Source: Halieaceae bacterium
Lineage (GTDB): Bacteria; Pseudomonadota; Gammaproteobacteria; Pseudomonadales; Halieaceae
Direction: 5' to 3'
Length of the DNA stretch: 48,757 nucleotides
Assembly (NCBI GenBank): GCA_902613175.1
Contig: CACMGJ010000016.1
Coordinates: forward strand, 1-48,757
The notes beneath the pieces were generated by a model. It was not told the DNA's origin and made no database searches. It worked only from the letters and a program-made list of their open reading frames with translations. Position 1 is the first letter of the stretch, and every line of letters begins with the position of its first letter. The position numbers were made by a program, and so were the translations under genes. Shown piece by piece: positions 18,070-28,856 of this stretch.

Positions 18070-18082
18070 AATGGAATATTGT

Positions 18083-18730
18083 ATGCGCGCATCAGACAGT
18101 AAACGTCAATTTATCGAGCTATCGATCCGTTTCGGCGCATTGAAATTTGGTGAATTCACGCTGAAGTCCGGCAGGGTCAGCCCCTACTTCTTTAACGCGG
18201 GCGTGTTTTCAACCGGCGAGGCAATGGCGACGTTGGGTGCCTGTTACGCCGACGCTGCCAAAGGCATCATTGATGAGATCGATGGAGTCTTTGGGCCGGC
18301 ATACAAGGGTATTCCCTTGGCGACTGCGACTGCCATTGCTTTGCAACAAAGTCATAACTGCGATTTATCGGTCACCTTCGATCGTAAAGAGGCCAAGTCT
18401 CATGGCGAAGGCGGTATTCTCATGGGTGCGCCGTTAAGCGGTAATGTGTTGATTATTGATGATGTGATTACTGCGGGAACCGCTATTAGACACTCGGTCG
18501 ACTTAATCATAAGTGAGGGGGCAACGCCCTATGGTGTTGTCATTGGTCTTGACCGCTGCGAGCGAGGTGCAGGCGACACGTCCGCAGTGGAGGAAGTAGA
18601 GCGTAAGCTGGGCCTGCAGGTTCAAAGTGTCATTACCATGCACGATATTATCGAGTGGTTAGCGGAACAGTCTGATATGTCGAAGAGTCTGGATCTCATG
18701 CATCAATACAGGGAGCAGTACGGGGTTTAG
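18083..18730 (+). CDS. pyrE: Orotate phosphoribosyltransferase
   Basis: Converts orotate and PRPP to OMP in pyrimidine synthesis, 215 aa. Conserved blocks: LKFGEFTLKSGRVSPYFFNAG, FGPAYKGIPLA, FDRKEAKSHGEGG and the PRPP loop VLIIDDVITAGTA. The ATG at 18083 gives an N-terminus close to other PyrE proteins; an in-frame ATG at 18071 would add four residues and sits directly against a GC palindrome. Convergent with slmA (7-base gap). Confidence 0.96.
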   Translation: MRASDSKRQFIELSIRFGALKFGEFTLKSGRVSPYFFNAGVFSTGEAMATLGACYADAAKGIIDEIDGVFGPAYKGIPLATATAIALQQSHNCDLSVTFDRKEAKSHGEGGILMGAPLSGNVLIIDDVITAGTAIRHSVDLIISEGATPYGVVIGLDRCERGAGDTSAVEEVERKLGLQVQSVITMHDIIEWLAEQSDMSKSLDLMHQYREQYGV

Positions 18731-18737
18731 GCGAGTT

Positions 18738-19346
18738 TCAATATTGTCCTGGAGCGATATCTCTGGCTAACGTAGCCGTCACTAAGGACCATTGCTCGTC
18801 CCAGGCTTGTGTCGGTACCGTTGCAAAATCCGACCGAACAAACTGTGCGATTCTTCCTTCCGCGAGCGCAAGTAGTAAATTGGCGGCACTGCTGACAGGA
18901 ATACTCGTGCGCCAACCCTCTTCGACTTCTGCCATGCGCAGGCATTGGCGGAGTTGCGTTTCTATCCTGTCATAGACTTGCGCAACCCGGCCCCGAAGTC
19001 TCTCATGCTCTCCGGTTAACGCGTCTCCTGACAGAATGCGTGTGATGCCCGGGTTTCGCTGACAGAAAACGAGGAAGAGCGTCAGGATGTTTTTGCAGCG
19101 AACAAGCTGCTCGGACTCCTCGCTAAGTATCTGAGTAATGCGCGAAAATAAAGTCTCTTCGACAAAATCGATCAGCGATTCATACATCCGGGTTTTAGAG
19201 GGGAAATGTCGATAAAGGGCCGCCTCAGACACGTCCAGACTGACCGCTAGCTTCGCTGTCGTAATTTTACTTCCCGGACTGGACTCAAGCATCGCCGCCA
19301 ATGACTGGAGTATTTGCTCTTTACGGTCGCTTCGTCGTTGAGGCAT
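18738..19346 (-). CDS. slmA: Nucleoid occlusion factor SlmA
   Basis: TetR-family DNA-binding protein, 202 aa, that blocks FtsZ rings over the chromosome. The N-terminal helix-turn-helix ITTAKLAVSLDVSEAALYRHFPSKTRMYESLI matches SlmA closely in E. coli, and RNPGITRILSGDALTGEHERL continues the match. The gene order slmA after argB is shared with Pseudomonas. The ATG at 19346 gives the family-length protein. Confidence 0.94.
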   Translation of the reverse strand: MPQRRSDRKEQILQSLAAMLESSPGSKITTAKLAVSLDVSEAALYRHFPSKTRMYESLIDFVEETLFSRITQILSEESEQLVRCKNILTLFLVFCQRNPGITRILSGDALTGEHERLRGRVAQVYDRIETQLRQCLRMAEVEEGWRTSIPVSSAANLLLALAEGRIAQFVRSDFATVPTQAWDEQWSLVTATLARDIAPGQY

Positions 19347-19377
19347 GAGTTCCGCCGAATGTGCTGGGTGACAAGTA

Positions 19378-20316
<939 letters not shown>

Positions 20317-20408
20317 TTAAGGCGGAGGCAAAATTAGGCCCGGATGCTTTCTCGCCAACATACCTGCCAGATGGAGCTCCAAGCATTGCCCGCATTCTAC
20401 ATTATCAG

Positions 20409-21608
20409 TTAGTCTAGAACTTTGCTTAGCTCTTCAATAATCGATTCGGCGAGTACCCGCTTTGAAGACATTGGCAGAACAATATCTGAGTCTCTGCCAA
20501 TGAGCACCCCTGCGTTATGCTCGCTGTTGAAGCCAATAGAGTGATCGCTGACATCATTCGCAAAAATGAAATCTAGCGACTTACTGGCAAGCTTCTTTCG
20601 AGCGTAATCTTGTACGTGATGTGTTTCAGCGGCGAAGCCAACGACAAGCTCAGGCCTCGCCTTGCTTTCTGCTACCGAGGCGATGATGTCGGGGTTCGGA
20701 ACGAGCGATAGATCCATGGCTTCGACACCACTACGCTTAATTTTCCGATCAGATACCGTCGTTGGTTTGAAGTCGACCACCGCTGCTGCACCGATAAAGA
20801 TATCTGCTGTCGCAGCTGTCGCCATACTCGCATCAAACATTTCCTGTGTTGTTTCAACATTGATCACAGTAACACCCGAAGGAGGCTCACAGCTGACAGG
20901 GCCCGAAATCAATGTTGTTTTGGCGCCCGCGTTGATACAGGCTTCAGCGAGCGCATAACCCATTTTTCCGGAGCTTCGATTGCTTATGTAGCGCACGGGG
21001 CAGATGGGTTCTCGGGTTGGCCCTGCCGTTATCACCACATGCCGACCCGAGAGCGTTCCCGTACAGAGGTGCGCTATAACCGCCGAGACGATATCATCGG
21101 GCTCGAGTAGACGGCCTGCACCGACATCGCCACAGGCCTGACTGCCCGACGAGGGCCCAAGGATCGCAATACCTCTACTAACTAAGGTCTGAACATTGTC
21201 TTGGGTGGCTTGCTTTGCCCACATCTCTTGGTTCATTGCGGGTGCGACAAATACGGGTGCGGGGGTTGCTAGTGCGCAAGCACCAAGCAGGTCGTCCGCA
21301 CGACCCTGTACCAGCCGCGCGATGGAATCCGCACTCGCTGGCGTAATCAGCAATGCGTCAGCCCAGCGCGCGAGCTCGATATGACCCATCGCGGCTTCCG
21401 CCTCGGTGTCTAGCAGATCGGTATGAACCTCATGTCCCGATAAGGCTTGGAGCGTTAGCGGCGTAATAAACTCGCAGGCCGCCTCTGTCATGATGACACG
21501 CACATTTGCGCCCTCGCGAATAAGGCTGCGAGTCAGTTCAGCTGCTTTGTAGGCGGCAATACTCCCTGTAACGCCTACGATAAAATTACGATTAAAAAGC
21601 CTTGCCAT
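20409..21608 (-). CDS. coaBC: Bifunctional phosphopantothenoylcysteine synthetase/decarboxylase
   Basis: Two steps of coenzyme A synthesis in one 399-aa flavoprotein. N-terminal CoaC half: VGVTGSIAAYKAAELTR, AAMGHIELARWADALLI, PAMNQEMW and the Cys loop GSQACGDVGAGRL. C-terminal CoaB half: ITAGPTREPICPVRYISNRSSGKMG, VPNPDIIASVAE, VVGFAAET and FIFANDVS. The ATG at 21608 is preferred; a GTG two codons upstream is possible. Divergent from the radC relic. Confidence 0.96.
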   Translation of the reverse strand: MARLFNRNFIVGVTGSIAAYKAAELTRSLIREGANVRVIMTEAACEFITPLTLQALSGHEVHTDLLDTEAEAAMGHIELARWADALLITPASADSIARLVQGRADDLLGACALATPAPVFVAPAMNQEMWAKQATQDNVQTLVSRGIAILGPSSGSQACGDVGAGRLLEPDDIVSAVIAHLCTGTLSGRHVVITAGPTREPICPVRYISNRSSGKMGYALAEACINAGAKTTLISGPVSCEPPSGVTVINVETTQEMFDASMATAATADIFIGAAAVVDFKPTTVSDRKIKRSGVEAMDLSLVPNPDIIASVAESKARPELVVGFAAETHHVQDYARKKLASKSLDFIFANDVSDHSIGFNSEHNAGVLIGRDSDIVLPMSSKRVLAESIIEELSKVLD

Positions 21609-21614
21609 ATCCAC

Positions 21615-21877
21615 TTAAAAGCTAAGACATTAGGTGCCAAAGGTAGCATTCGACAGCCCCTAATCATACCGGTGCAGATCAAGTATCTCAGGGGGTTTTC
21701 TTCTTGGTAGACATATACAGGTCTAATTCAAAGTCCTGATCTACTGCCACAGGAGGTGAATCATTAAACGGGGACTCTGGGGTGCAGGAGCAGATCCCCA
21801 TCGAAGGCTGGAGTCATGAAGGTACACCTATCAATCAGTCGGCTCTGGCGACGGTTACGCTAAGCCCGGTTTCCCGA
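21615..21877. other. Non-coding gap between coaBC and the radC relic
   Basis: No gene is supported here. It holds a perfect Shine-Dalgarno-like AGGAGGTGA at 21751-21759 that is not followed by an ATG, GTG or TTG at proper spacing; the nearest in-frame GTG is at 21782. A nested hairpin may form (GACTC at 21773 with GAGTC near 21810, enclosing GGGGT with ATCCCC). The plus-strand frame is open from 21733 into the relic. These may be remains of the former radC leader. Confidence 0.4.
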
Positions 21878-22285
21878 TTGCCAATCAAAGACATACCGCT
21901 GCTTTTGGATGAACAACCGGACAGTAGGCGTCTCGATAAGCTGATTTGAGGCTTGGCAAACGGCGATATTAACCACCCTTAATGGACAGGCTTAGCTAGG
22001 GCTCGCTCGAGCGCTTCGATTACCTTGCATTCACTTGCTGGCCAGGGGTCATTGCGCCAGCCTTTACCTAGATATAACTGGCGTTTAAGAGCAATAGCCC
22101 ACCAAGCAACGTCCGTGGTGGTCGCGCACAATCATCCCTCGGGTGTTCTTACGCCAAGTCATTTTGATGTTTCGGTTGCCGAGAAACTGTCGAAAGCACT
22201 GATGCTTCCTGACATCCGGCTGCGCGACGATTTAATCGCCGCTGAAGGTCACTGCGTAAGCCTTAGAAACTTAGGTTTTGTGTAG
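21878..22285 (+). pseudogene. radC: Decayed radC (JAMM-domain DNA repair family)
   Basis: One reading frame carries successive RadC-like segments: LPIKDIP...EQPDSRRLDKLI at the start, then an in-frame TGA at 21947, a TAA at 21980, then WTG, RSS, LAGQGSLRQ, and finally HQATSVVVAHNHPSGVLTPSHFD and ...CVSLRNLGFV. The spacing from the start to the TG pair is 36 codons, as in intact RadC. About 70 codons between GSLRQ and the JAMM motif are missing, which removes the catalytic Glu region. Two stops plus an internal deletion in one preserved frame indicate a relic rather than a working gene. coaBC-radC-rpmB order is ancestral in gammaproteobacteria. Confidence 0.82.
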
Positions 22286-22294
22286 GACTTCGTG

Positions 22295-22323
22295 TTGCTT
22301 ACGGGCTAGGCCTTTGGTATCTT
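22295..22323 (+). promoter_or_regulatory. Candidate promoter of rpmB-rpmG
   Basis: TTGCTT (22295-22300) and TATCTT (22318-22323) are separated by 17 bases and end 28 bases before the rpmB ATG. The match to consensus is moderate (3/6 and 4/6), so this is a plausible rather than firm call. Confidence 0.4.
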
Positions 22324-22351
22324 GCCGCTCCTTTTTTTGGTGGACAGACAG

Positions 22352-22588
22352 ATGTCTCGAGTATGTCAAGTTACAGGTAAGCGCCCGATGACAGGAAATA
22401 ATGTCTCGCATGCGAAGAATCGCACTCGCAGACGCTTCCTGCCTAACCTACACAATCACCGTTTTTGGGTTGAATCTGAGAAGCGCTTCGTTTCGTTGCG
22501 AGTGTCTCCCAAGGGCATGAGAATCATCGATAAGCGCGGTATTGAAACCGTGTTGTCAGAGCTGCGCGCTCGCGGCGAAAAGGTTTGA
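22352..22588 (+). CDS. rpmB: Ribosomal protein bL28
   Basis: Large-subunit ribosomal protein of 78 aa, exactly the E. coli length. [29 protein letters not shown] begins the protein at the ATG at 22352. It is the form without paired zinc cysteines. Upstream frame extension to 22322 is not needed. Operon with rpmG (13-base gap). Confidence 0.98.
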   Translation: MSRVCQVTGKRPMTGNNVSHAKNRTRRRFLPNLHNHRFWVESEKRFVSLRVSPKGMRIIDKRGIETVLSELRARGEKV

Positions 22589-22601
22589 GGAGTAGCGACT
22601 T

Positions 22602-22757
22602 ATGCGTGAAAAAATCCGAATGAATTCAACGGCGGGCACAGGCCACTTTTACACGACTGACAAAAACAAGCGTACAACGCCTGATAAGTTGGAAATAAAA
22701 AAGTACGACCCTGTTGCGCGCAAGCACGTGATCTATAAAGAAGGTAAAATCAAGTAA
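22602..22757 (+). CDS. rpmG: Ribosomal protein bL33
   Basis: Large-subunit ribosomal protein of 51 aa beginning [19 protein letters not shown] and ending [10 protein letters not shown]. The Shine-Dalgarno GAGGAG precedes the ATG at 22602. It is the zinc-free form (no CxxC pairs). A strong terminator follows. Confidence 0.98.
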   Translation: MREKIRMNSTAGTGHFYTTDKNKRTTPDKLEIKKYDPVARKHVIYKEGKIK

Positions 22758-22773
22758 GTGCGAGGCTTTATAT

Positions 22774-22802
22774 AAAACCCCGGCAGAGCCGGGGTTTTTT
22801 TT
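22774..22802 (+). terminator. Rho-independent terminator after rpmB-rpmG
   Basis: Stem CCCCGGC/GCCGGGG with loop AGA, flanked by AAAA upstream and a run of eight T downstream. It separates the ribosomal protein pair from mutM. Confidence 0.93.
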
Positions 22803-22827
22803 GCCTTAAATTAGTCGGGAGATAGAT

Positions 22828-24134
<1,307 letters not shown>

Positions 24135-24183
24135 TTACTGATCAAATGAGACTACACAACCCACTCGTGTAGGACAAACTCAA

Positions 24184-24753
24184 CTAGCTGATGCCAACCA
24201 AGCGCGATATCACTTCACCCGCTGCTTTTTCTTTAGTAACGAAGAGGTTGCAAGCTGGCAGTTCGTGGCCTTTCGGCGCCTCTATGTAGATCAGGGTATC
24301 CGGGTGGATCCTGGGGCTTTTTAAAAGCCAATCCAGGGTGTCTGCTAACAGGTGACTCGCAAAGGGCGGGTCCAAAAACACGAGATCGATTGAGTGGTCC
24401 AATGTAATTGCCGAACCTGAGTCCGCGAGCATCACGGTGGCTCGATCTTCGCAGTTCAGCGCCTGCACGCTCGATCCGAGCGCAGCTTGCACTTGTTTGT
24501 TGTTGTCGATGAAACAACAACTTCTGGCGCCTCTCGACAGCGCCTCAAAACCCAACGCCCCCGACCCCGCATAGAGGTCTAGGCAATGTGCGCCCGCCAT
24601 GTGAGGTGAGAGCCAATTGAATAAGGTCTCACGAACGCGATCTGACGTAGGCCGCAATCCTTCGATCGAGGGAAACTGGAGTTTTCGTCCTCGCCAATCA
24701 CCGCCGATAATCCTGACCTGATTGCTGGGCTTAGCGCGATGACTTTTTCTCAT
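24184..24753 (-). CDS. rsmD: 16S rRNA (guanine966-N2)-methyltransferase
   Basis: SAM-dependent rRNA methyltransferase, 189 aa. VRIIGGDWRGRKLQFP, RPTSDRVRETLFNWL, LDLYAGSGALGFEALSRGA (SAM site) and the catalytic DPPF near residue 130 are all present. Divergent from ftsY, as is common in gammaproteobacteria. Confidence 0.95.
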   Translation of the reverse strand: MRKSHRAKPSNQVRIIGGDWRGRKLQFPSIEGLRPTSDRVRETLFNWLSPHMAGAHCLDLYAGSGALGFEALSRGARSCCFIDNNKQVQAALGSSVQALNCEDRATVMLADSGSAITLDHSIDLVFLDPPFASHLLADTLDWLLKSPRIHPDTLIYIEAPKGHELPACNLFVTKEKAAGEVISRLVGIS

Positions 24754-24831
24754 GAGTGCATCACCTAATGATAGACTGGCGTAGCATAGCGTTCATTGCC
24801 TTTGCTTGTTGAAAAAAGGGTTAAATTTGGA

Positions 24832-25854
24832 ATGAAGTGGTTCGGACGTAAGCAAAAAGGCGATCAACAAGATCAAGGTCAGGCTGACGCAAATGGTTCA
24901 GCATCGAGCCAACCTGCAGAGGCCGGTGACAAGGCGACTTGGTTTTCGCGATTAACCTCGGGCCTTGGAAAGACCAGCAAAGTATTGGTATCCGGTATTG
25001 AGGGCGCTCTGGGTGTAAGACCGACCATAGATGATGAGGTCATCGAGGCGCTAGAGACCGAGTTGCTCATGGCCGATGTTGGTGTTGCCACGACACAGAC
25101 CATCATTGATCGACTGACTGATGCCCATCCGCGGAAATCGGAGGTCAATGTCGAGGCAGTCATGGCAACATTGAAGCAGCTTCTTGTTGCTACCTTGGCT
25201 GAGACAGGGTCTGAGTTGGACCGGCCGGCAGATGGCCCACTAGTGATTTTGGTGGTCGGGGTAAACGGGGCAGGTAAAACAACCACTATTGGAAAGCTCG
25301 CACATCGTTATCTGTCAGAGGGTAAGTCGGTCATGTTGGCGGCCGGGGATACGTTTAGAGCCGCCGCGGTCGAGCAACTTAAAACCTGGGGCGAGCGAAA
25401 CAACGTCCCGGTGATTGCGCAGCACACGGGTGCCGACAGCGCATCGGTGTTATTTGATGCACTGACTGCGGCTCGGGCGCGCAATGTCGATGTTTTACTT
25501 GCTGATACGGCGGGTCGGCTCAACAACAAGGCGTACTTGATGGAGGAGCTGGAGAAAATCGTGCGAGTCATCAAAAAGGCCGACGCAAATGCGCCTCATG
25601 AGACGCTGCTCGTTCTCGATGCGGGCACAGGCCAGAACGCCGTAGCACAGGCACGAGAATTCGATGCTGCCGTGGGAATTACGGGGATAGTGCTGACCAA
25701 GCTCGATGGAACGGCAAAAGGCGGGGTGGTGTTTGCGATTGGCGAGCAGATAAAACGCCCCATTCGCTTTATTGGTATTGGTGAGGGCGTTGAAGATCTT
25801 CGCCCATTTGATGCCAAAGAATTTGTCGACGCCCTCTTCACGGCGGCCGAGTAA
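24832..25854 (+). CDS. ftsY: Signal recognition particle receptor FtsY
   Basis: Membrane-associated GTPase that docks SRP-ribosome complexes, 340 aa. A short acidic/basic A region (residues 1-45) precedes the N domain and G domain. G motifs: VGVNGAGKTTTIGKL, AAGDTFRAAAVEQL, LLADTAGRL and VLTKLDGTAKGG. The A region is much shorter than in E. coli FtsY. The ATG at 24832 begins MKWFGRK; a TTG 12 codons upstream is possible. Forms an operon with ftsE and ftsX. Confidence 0.96.
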   Translation: MKWFGRKQKGDQQDQGQADANGSASSQPAEAGDKATWFSRLTSGLGKTSKVLVSGIEGALGVRPTIDDEVIEALETELLMADVGVATTQTIIDRLTDAHPRKSEVNVEAVMATLKQLLVATLAETGSELDRPADGPLVILVVGVNGAGKTTTIGKLAHRYLSEGKSVMLAAGDTFRAAAVEQLKTWGERNNVPVIAQHTGADSASVLFDALTAARARNVDVLLADTAGRLNNKAYLMEELEKIVRVIKKADANAPHETLLVLDAGTGQNAVAQAREFDAAVGITGIVLTKLDGTAKGGVVFAIGEQIKRPIRFIGIGEGVEDLRPFDAKEFVDALFTAAE

Positions 25855-25859
25855 CGCTT

Positions 25860-26540
25860 ATGGATGTCGTCTTTAACCGAGTTGGGAAGCGTTTTGGTCA
25901 GCGAGATGCACTGGCTGATCTCAGCTTCGAATTACAAAGTGGTGAGATGGCATTCCTTACCGGGCATTCGGGTTCGGGAAAAAGCACCCTACTGCGATTG
26001 TTACTTCTCCTCGAACGGGCATCATCGGGCGACATCGCCGTCGGCGGCAGGCCGCTTTCAAAAATAAAACCCTCAGGTATTTCGAAATACCGACGAGATT
26101 TCGGTGTTGTCTTTCAGGACCACCAGCTGTTGAGCGACCGATCTATTTATCACAATGTAGCGCTCCCCCTAGAGATTGCTGGTTTTACACAACGCGACGT
26201 TGACCGTCGTGTTCGCGCGGCTCTGGATAAAGTCGGCTTGTTGGATCGGGAACGGGCTAGTCCAGATACGCTTTCGGGCGGTGAGCAGCAGCGTGTAGGC
26301 ATTGCGCGTGCCGTCGTCACCCGCCCCAAAATTTTGATTGCCGATGAGCCGACAGGAAACCTCGATCCTCAATTGTCGGCAGAGATCATGGGTTTGTTTT
26401 CAGCATTTAACAGTGTGGGAGTCACGGTGATCGTTGCCAGCCACGATTTGGCACTTATCTCACGAATGTCTCATCGCATTTTGATTTTGGACAAGGGTAG
26501 TTTGATCACGGCTGGCGATTCCCAGCGGGGTAGAGGCTGA
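25860..26540 (+). CDS. ftsE: Cell division ATP-binding protein FtsE
   Basis: ABC ATPase, 226 aa, which with FtsX activates cell-wall hydrolases at the septum. Walker [11 protein letters not shown]-loop [11 protein letters not shown], signature [14 protein letters not shown], Walker [13 protein letters not shown] and the switch His in VIVASHD are all intact. Starts 5 bases after the ftsY stop. Confidence 0.97.
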   Translation: MDVVFNRVGKRFGQRDALADLSFELQSGEMAFLTGHSGSGKSTLLRLLLLLERASSGDIAVGGRPLSKIKPSGISKYRRDFGVVFQDHQLLSDRSIYHNVALPLEIAGFTQRDVDRRVRAALDKVGLLDRERASPDTLSGGEQQRVGIARAVVTRPKILIADEPTGNLDPQLSAEIMGLFSAFNSVGVTVIVASHDLALISRMSHRILILDKGSLITAGDSQRGRG

Positions 26541-27502
26541 TGTCGAATCAGCAGTCAGCAACCGGTATTGGTGTGCGTCCCCGGCCGCCGATTAGCGCCT
26601 GGTTCCATCACCATCGTCAGGCGGCGCAGGCCAGCTATGAAAAGCTGCTGCAGGCTCCGGCATCGAATTTTCTGACTGTTTTAGTCATCGGCGTCGCGCT
26701 TGCCTTGCCGCACTTGGGGATATCGATTGCGACAGCTGTACAGGGCCAAATTGAGCAGCTGGATTCGCCACCTCAACTATCATTACTACTCGATGGCACT
26801 GTGACCTACGAGGAGGCAGCGCGCATTCGGGAACAGGTAATGCGTAAACCCGGTATCGCGGAGGTGAAATTGGTTGACCGAGACCGCGCGTTAGCCGAGT
26901 TCACGGCGGCCACTGGTTTGCAGGATCTCGTTGAGCGACTGAACAGTAACCCGTTGCCCCATTCGTTGTGGGTATACCCTAAGGCGAATGTGAGGACAGC
27001 GGGTTTAGAGCAATTACAATCAGATCTGGGTGCGCTCACCGGGGTGTCACAAGTCATCCTTGATAGTCGTTGGCTCAAGCGGCTGAACGCGTTCACCGAT
27101 TTACTGCGGACAACGGCGTCTGTTTTATTTCTTGTAATGGCGCTAGGCGTCGTTTTAACCCTGGGTAACACCTTGCGGTTAGGCATTGAAGCGCGTCGAG
27201 ATGAGATCGTAGTCATCAAGTTGATCGGTGGCGGTAATGCGTTTGCCCGACGTCCGTTTTTGTACACCGGGTTGTTTACGGGTGCGCTTGGAGGAGTGAT
27301 GGCGAGCTTGCTAAGTGGTCTTGCGCTGATGGCACTCAATGCACCTGTTAACCGCCTTTTTGAACTGTATGATCAGGTTCCTGCCTTACCTTCGCTTGTT
27401 CTGTCGGACTTGTTTGTGCTCATTTTGATGGGTGCTGGACTCGGCTTAATTAGCGCATGGTATTCAGCTCAACTCCACCTCACTCGAATCCAACCGAAGT
27501 AG
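26540..27502 (+). CDS. ftsX: Cell division protein FtsX
   Basis: Membrane partner of FtsE, 320 aa. A cytoplasmic N-terminal segment (about residues 1-45) leads to a first membrane helix, a periplasmic domain with EEAARIREQVMRKPGIAEVKLVDRDRALAEF, and three further C-terminal helices near residues 195-215, 243-268 and 290-310. Its ATG overlaps the ftsE stop (TGATG). Shorter than E. coli FtsX (352 aa). Confidence 0.95.
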   Translation: MSNQQSATGIGVRPRPPISAWFHHHRQAAQASYEKLLQAPASNFLTVLVIGVALALPHLGISIATAVQGQIEQLDSPPQLSLLLDGTVTYEEAARIREQVMRKPGIAEVKLVDRDRALAEFTAATGLQDLVERLNSNPLPHSLWVYPKANVRTAGLEQLQSDLGALTGVSQVILDSRWLKRLNAFTDLLRTTASVLFLVMALGVVLTLGNTLRLGIEARRDEIVVIKLIGGGNAFARRPFLYTGLFTGALGGVMASLLSGLALMALNAPVNRLFELYDQVPALPSLVLSDLFVLILMGAGLGLISAWYSAQLHLTRIQPK

Positions 27503-27525
27503 GCTCTACGGAACTTTTCTGCCAA

Positions 27526-27552
27526 TTAGCACTCTCAGATGAAGAGTGCTAA
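27526..27552. promoter_or_regulatory. CIRCE element (HrcA operator) upstream of rpoH
   Basis: TTAGCACTC, a 9-base spacer, then GAGTGCTAA: both arms match the classical CIRCE consensus exactly, as does the spacing. It starts 23 bases after ftsX and ends 29 bases before the rpoH ATG. HrcA bound here would block rpoH transcription. hrcA is not in the window. Confidence 0.93.
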
Positions 27553-27555
27553 AAT
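27526..27555 (+). promoter_or_regulatory. Candidate rpoH promoter overlapping CIRCE
   Basis: TTAGCA (27526-27531) as -35 and TAAAAT (27550-27555) as -10 are 18 bases apart, giving 4/6 and 5/6 consensus matches. Both boxes lie in or at the edge of the CIRCE arms, so repressor binding would cover the promoter. The predicted transcript leader is only about 20 bases. Confidence 0.5.
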
Positions 27556-27581
27556 TAGGGTTCAAGTGAGGAGTTTTGGGT

Positions 27582-28457
27582 ATGACCGAGACAAATACTT
27601 CAGTTGCATTGACACCAAACGCCATTTTGAGCATGGCGCCTGGTGCCAATTTAGCAGCCTACGTTCAGACCGTCAGCGCGATTTCTGTGCTGACGCCCGA
27701 GCGCGAGCGCGAATTGGCAAAACGTCTATTTTATGAGAACTGCGTTGACGCAGCGCGTGAGTTAGTACTCGCGCACTTGCGCTTCGTAGTTCACGTGGCC
27801 CGCAGTTATTCGGGCTACGGTTTACAAGAGGCCGATCTTATTCAAGAGGGTAATGTCGGCCTTATGAAGGCTGTAAAGCGCTTTGATCCGACCAAAGGCG
27901 TGCGGCTGGTTTCGTTTGCTGTGCATTGGATTAAAGCTGAGATGCACGAGTACATTCTTAAGAACTGGCGCATTGTTAAAGTCGCGACGACGAAAGCTCA
28001 GCGCAAACTGTTTTTTAATTTGCGAAGCCAGAAGACCGGTACGCATTGGTTAACCCATGATGAGACTCTCGCAATTGCGGAGGACTTGGGTGTTGATCCT
28101 GCCGAGGTAACTCGGATGGAGAGCCGACTTTCCAGCCGAGATCTCGCGTTTGATCTTCCTGTGGATGCAGATGAGGAGTCTGCTTGGCAGGCCCCTCAGC
28201 ATTACCTGGAGGATCACTCCGAAGATCCAGCACTGGTCGTTGAAGCAGCAGACTATGTGAGCCACGAGGAAACCCAGTTGACGCAAGCATTGTCAGCGCT
28301 CGACTCCCGAAGCAGAGACATTGTTGCACGGCGATGGCTGGCTGAGCCGAAGGCAACACTTCATGAGCTTGCTGAGGAGTACGGCGTATCCGCTGAGCGA
28401 ATTCGCCAGCTAGAGAATAATGCGATGAAAAAGCTCCGTACGGGGATGGTCGCTTAA
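27582..28457 (+). CDS. rpoH: RNA polymerase heat-shock sigma factor RpoH (sigma32)
   Basis: Sigma-70 family group 3-like heat-shock factor, 291 aa. Region 2 shows LVLAHLRFVVHVARSYSGYGLQEADLIQEGNVGLMKAVKRFDP and FAVHWIKAEMHEYIL. The RpoH box QRKLFFNLR is at residues 140-148. Region 4 ends with TLHELAEEYGVSAERIRQLENNAMKKLR. ATG at 27582 has GAGGAG upstream. The CIRCE over its promoter points to control by HrcA in addition to the usual DnaK/FtsH control of sigma32. Confidence 0.97.
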   Translation: MTETNTSVALTPNAILSMAPGANLAAYVQTVSAISVLTPERERELAKRLFYENCVDAARELVLAHLRFVVHVARSYSGYGLQEADLIQEGNVGLMKAVKRFDPTKGVRLVSFAVHWIKAEMHEYILKNWRIVKVATTKAQRKLFFNLRSQKTGTHWLTHDETLAIAEDLGVDPAEVTRMESRLSSRDLAFDLPVDADEESAWQAPQHYLEDHSEDPALVVEAADYVSHEETQLTQALSALDSRSRDIVARRWLAEPKATLHELAEEYGVSAERIRQLENNAMKKLRTGMVA

Positions 28458-28469
28458 CCCAGCTCTGGC

Positions 28470-28856
28470 ATGCGGTCGTCTTTCATTGTTATCGCCTGCC
28501 TTTTGGGTTTGATGGCTGTCGCACTAGGTGCGTTCGGTGCTCATGCACTCTCCTCAAGTATTCCTGAATCACGTCAAGCTACTTGGGCGACGGCTGTCGA
28601 CTATCACATGTTTCATGTTCTAGGGATGTTAGCGCTTGCAGCAGTTTTTCGAGGCGCGCAATCACCCTGGCTAGTGAGAGCACAAACTAGCTTCCTTATT
28701 GGCATTGGCCTGTTTTCCGGGAGTTTGTACGCGTTGGTCTTGCTCGATATTCCTGCCTTAGGTGCCGTGACGCCTTTTGGGGGCTTGTGCTTTATGCTGG
28801 GTTGGCTGAGCGCTGGCCTAGCCGCTTTTACTAGTGATGATCATGGCCATGACTGA
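28470..28856 (+). CDS. DUF423 family membrane protein (YgdD-like)
   Basis: Small inner-membrane protein, 128 aa, with four hydrophobic segments near residues 5-25, 45-62, 70-92 and 97-118. The block ALGAFGAHAL, then TWATAVDYHMFHVLGMLAL and GIGLFSGSLYALVL, identify the DUF423 family. Function is unknown. The C-terminus is DDHGHD. It starts 12 bases after rpoH and overlaps trmB, so it is probably cotranscribed. Confidence 0.88.
   Translation: MRSSFIVIACLLGLMAVALGAFGAHALSSSIPESRQATWATAVDYHMFHVLGMLALAAVFRGAQSPWLVRAQTSFLIGIGLFSGSLYALVLLDIPALGAVTPFGGLCFMLGWLSAGLAAFTSDDHGHD

Noticed and set aside
24879-25286. 135-codon minus-strand frame inside ftsY
   Set aside because: Antisense shadow; Ser/Thr-rich translation without recognisable motifs.
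26806-27339. 177-codon minus-strand frame inside ftsX
   Set aside because: Antisense shadow of a conserved gene; composition and motifs support only ftsX.
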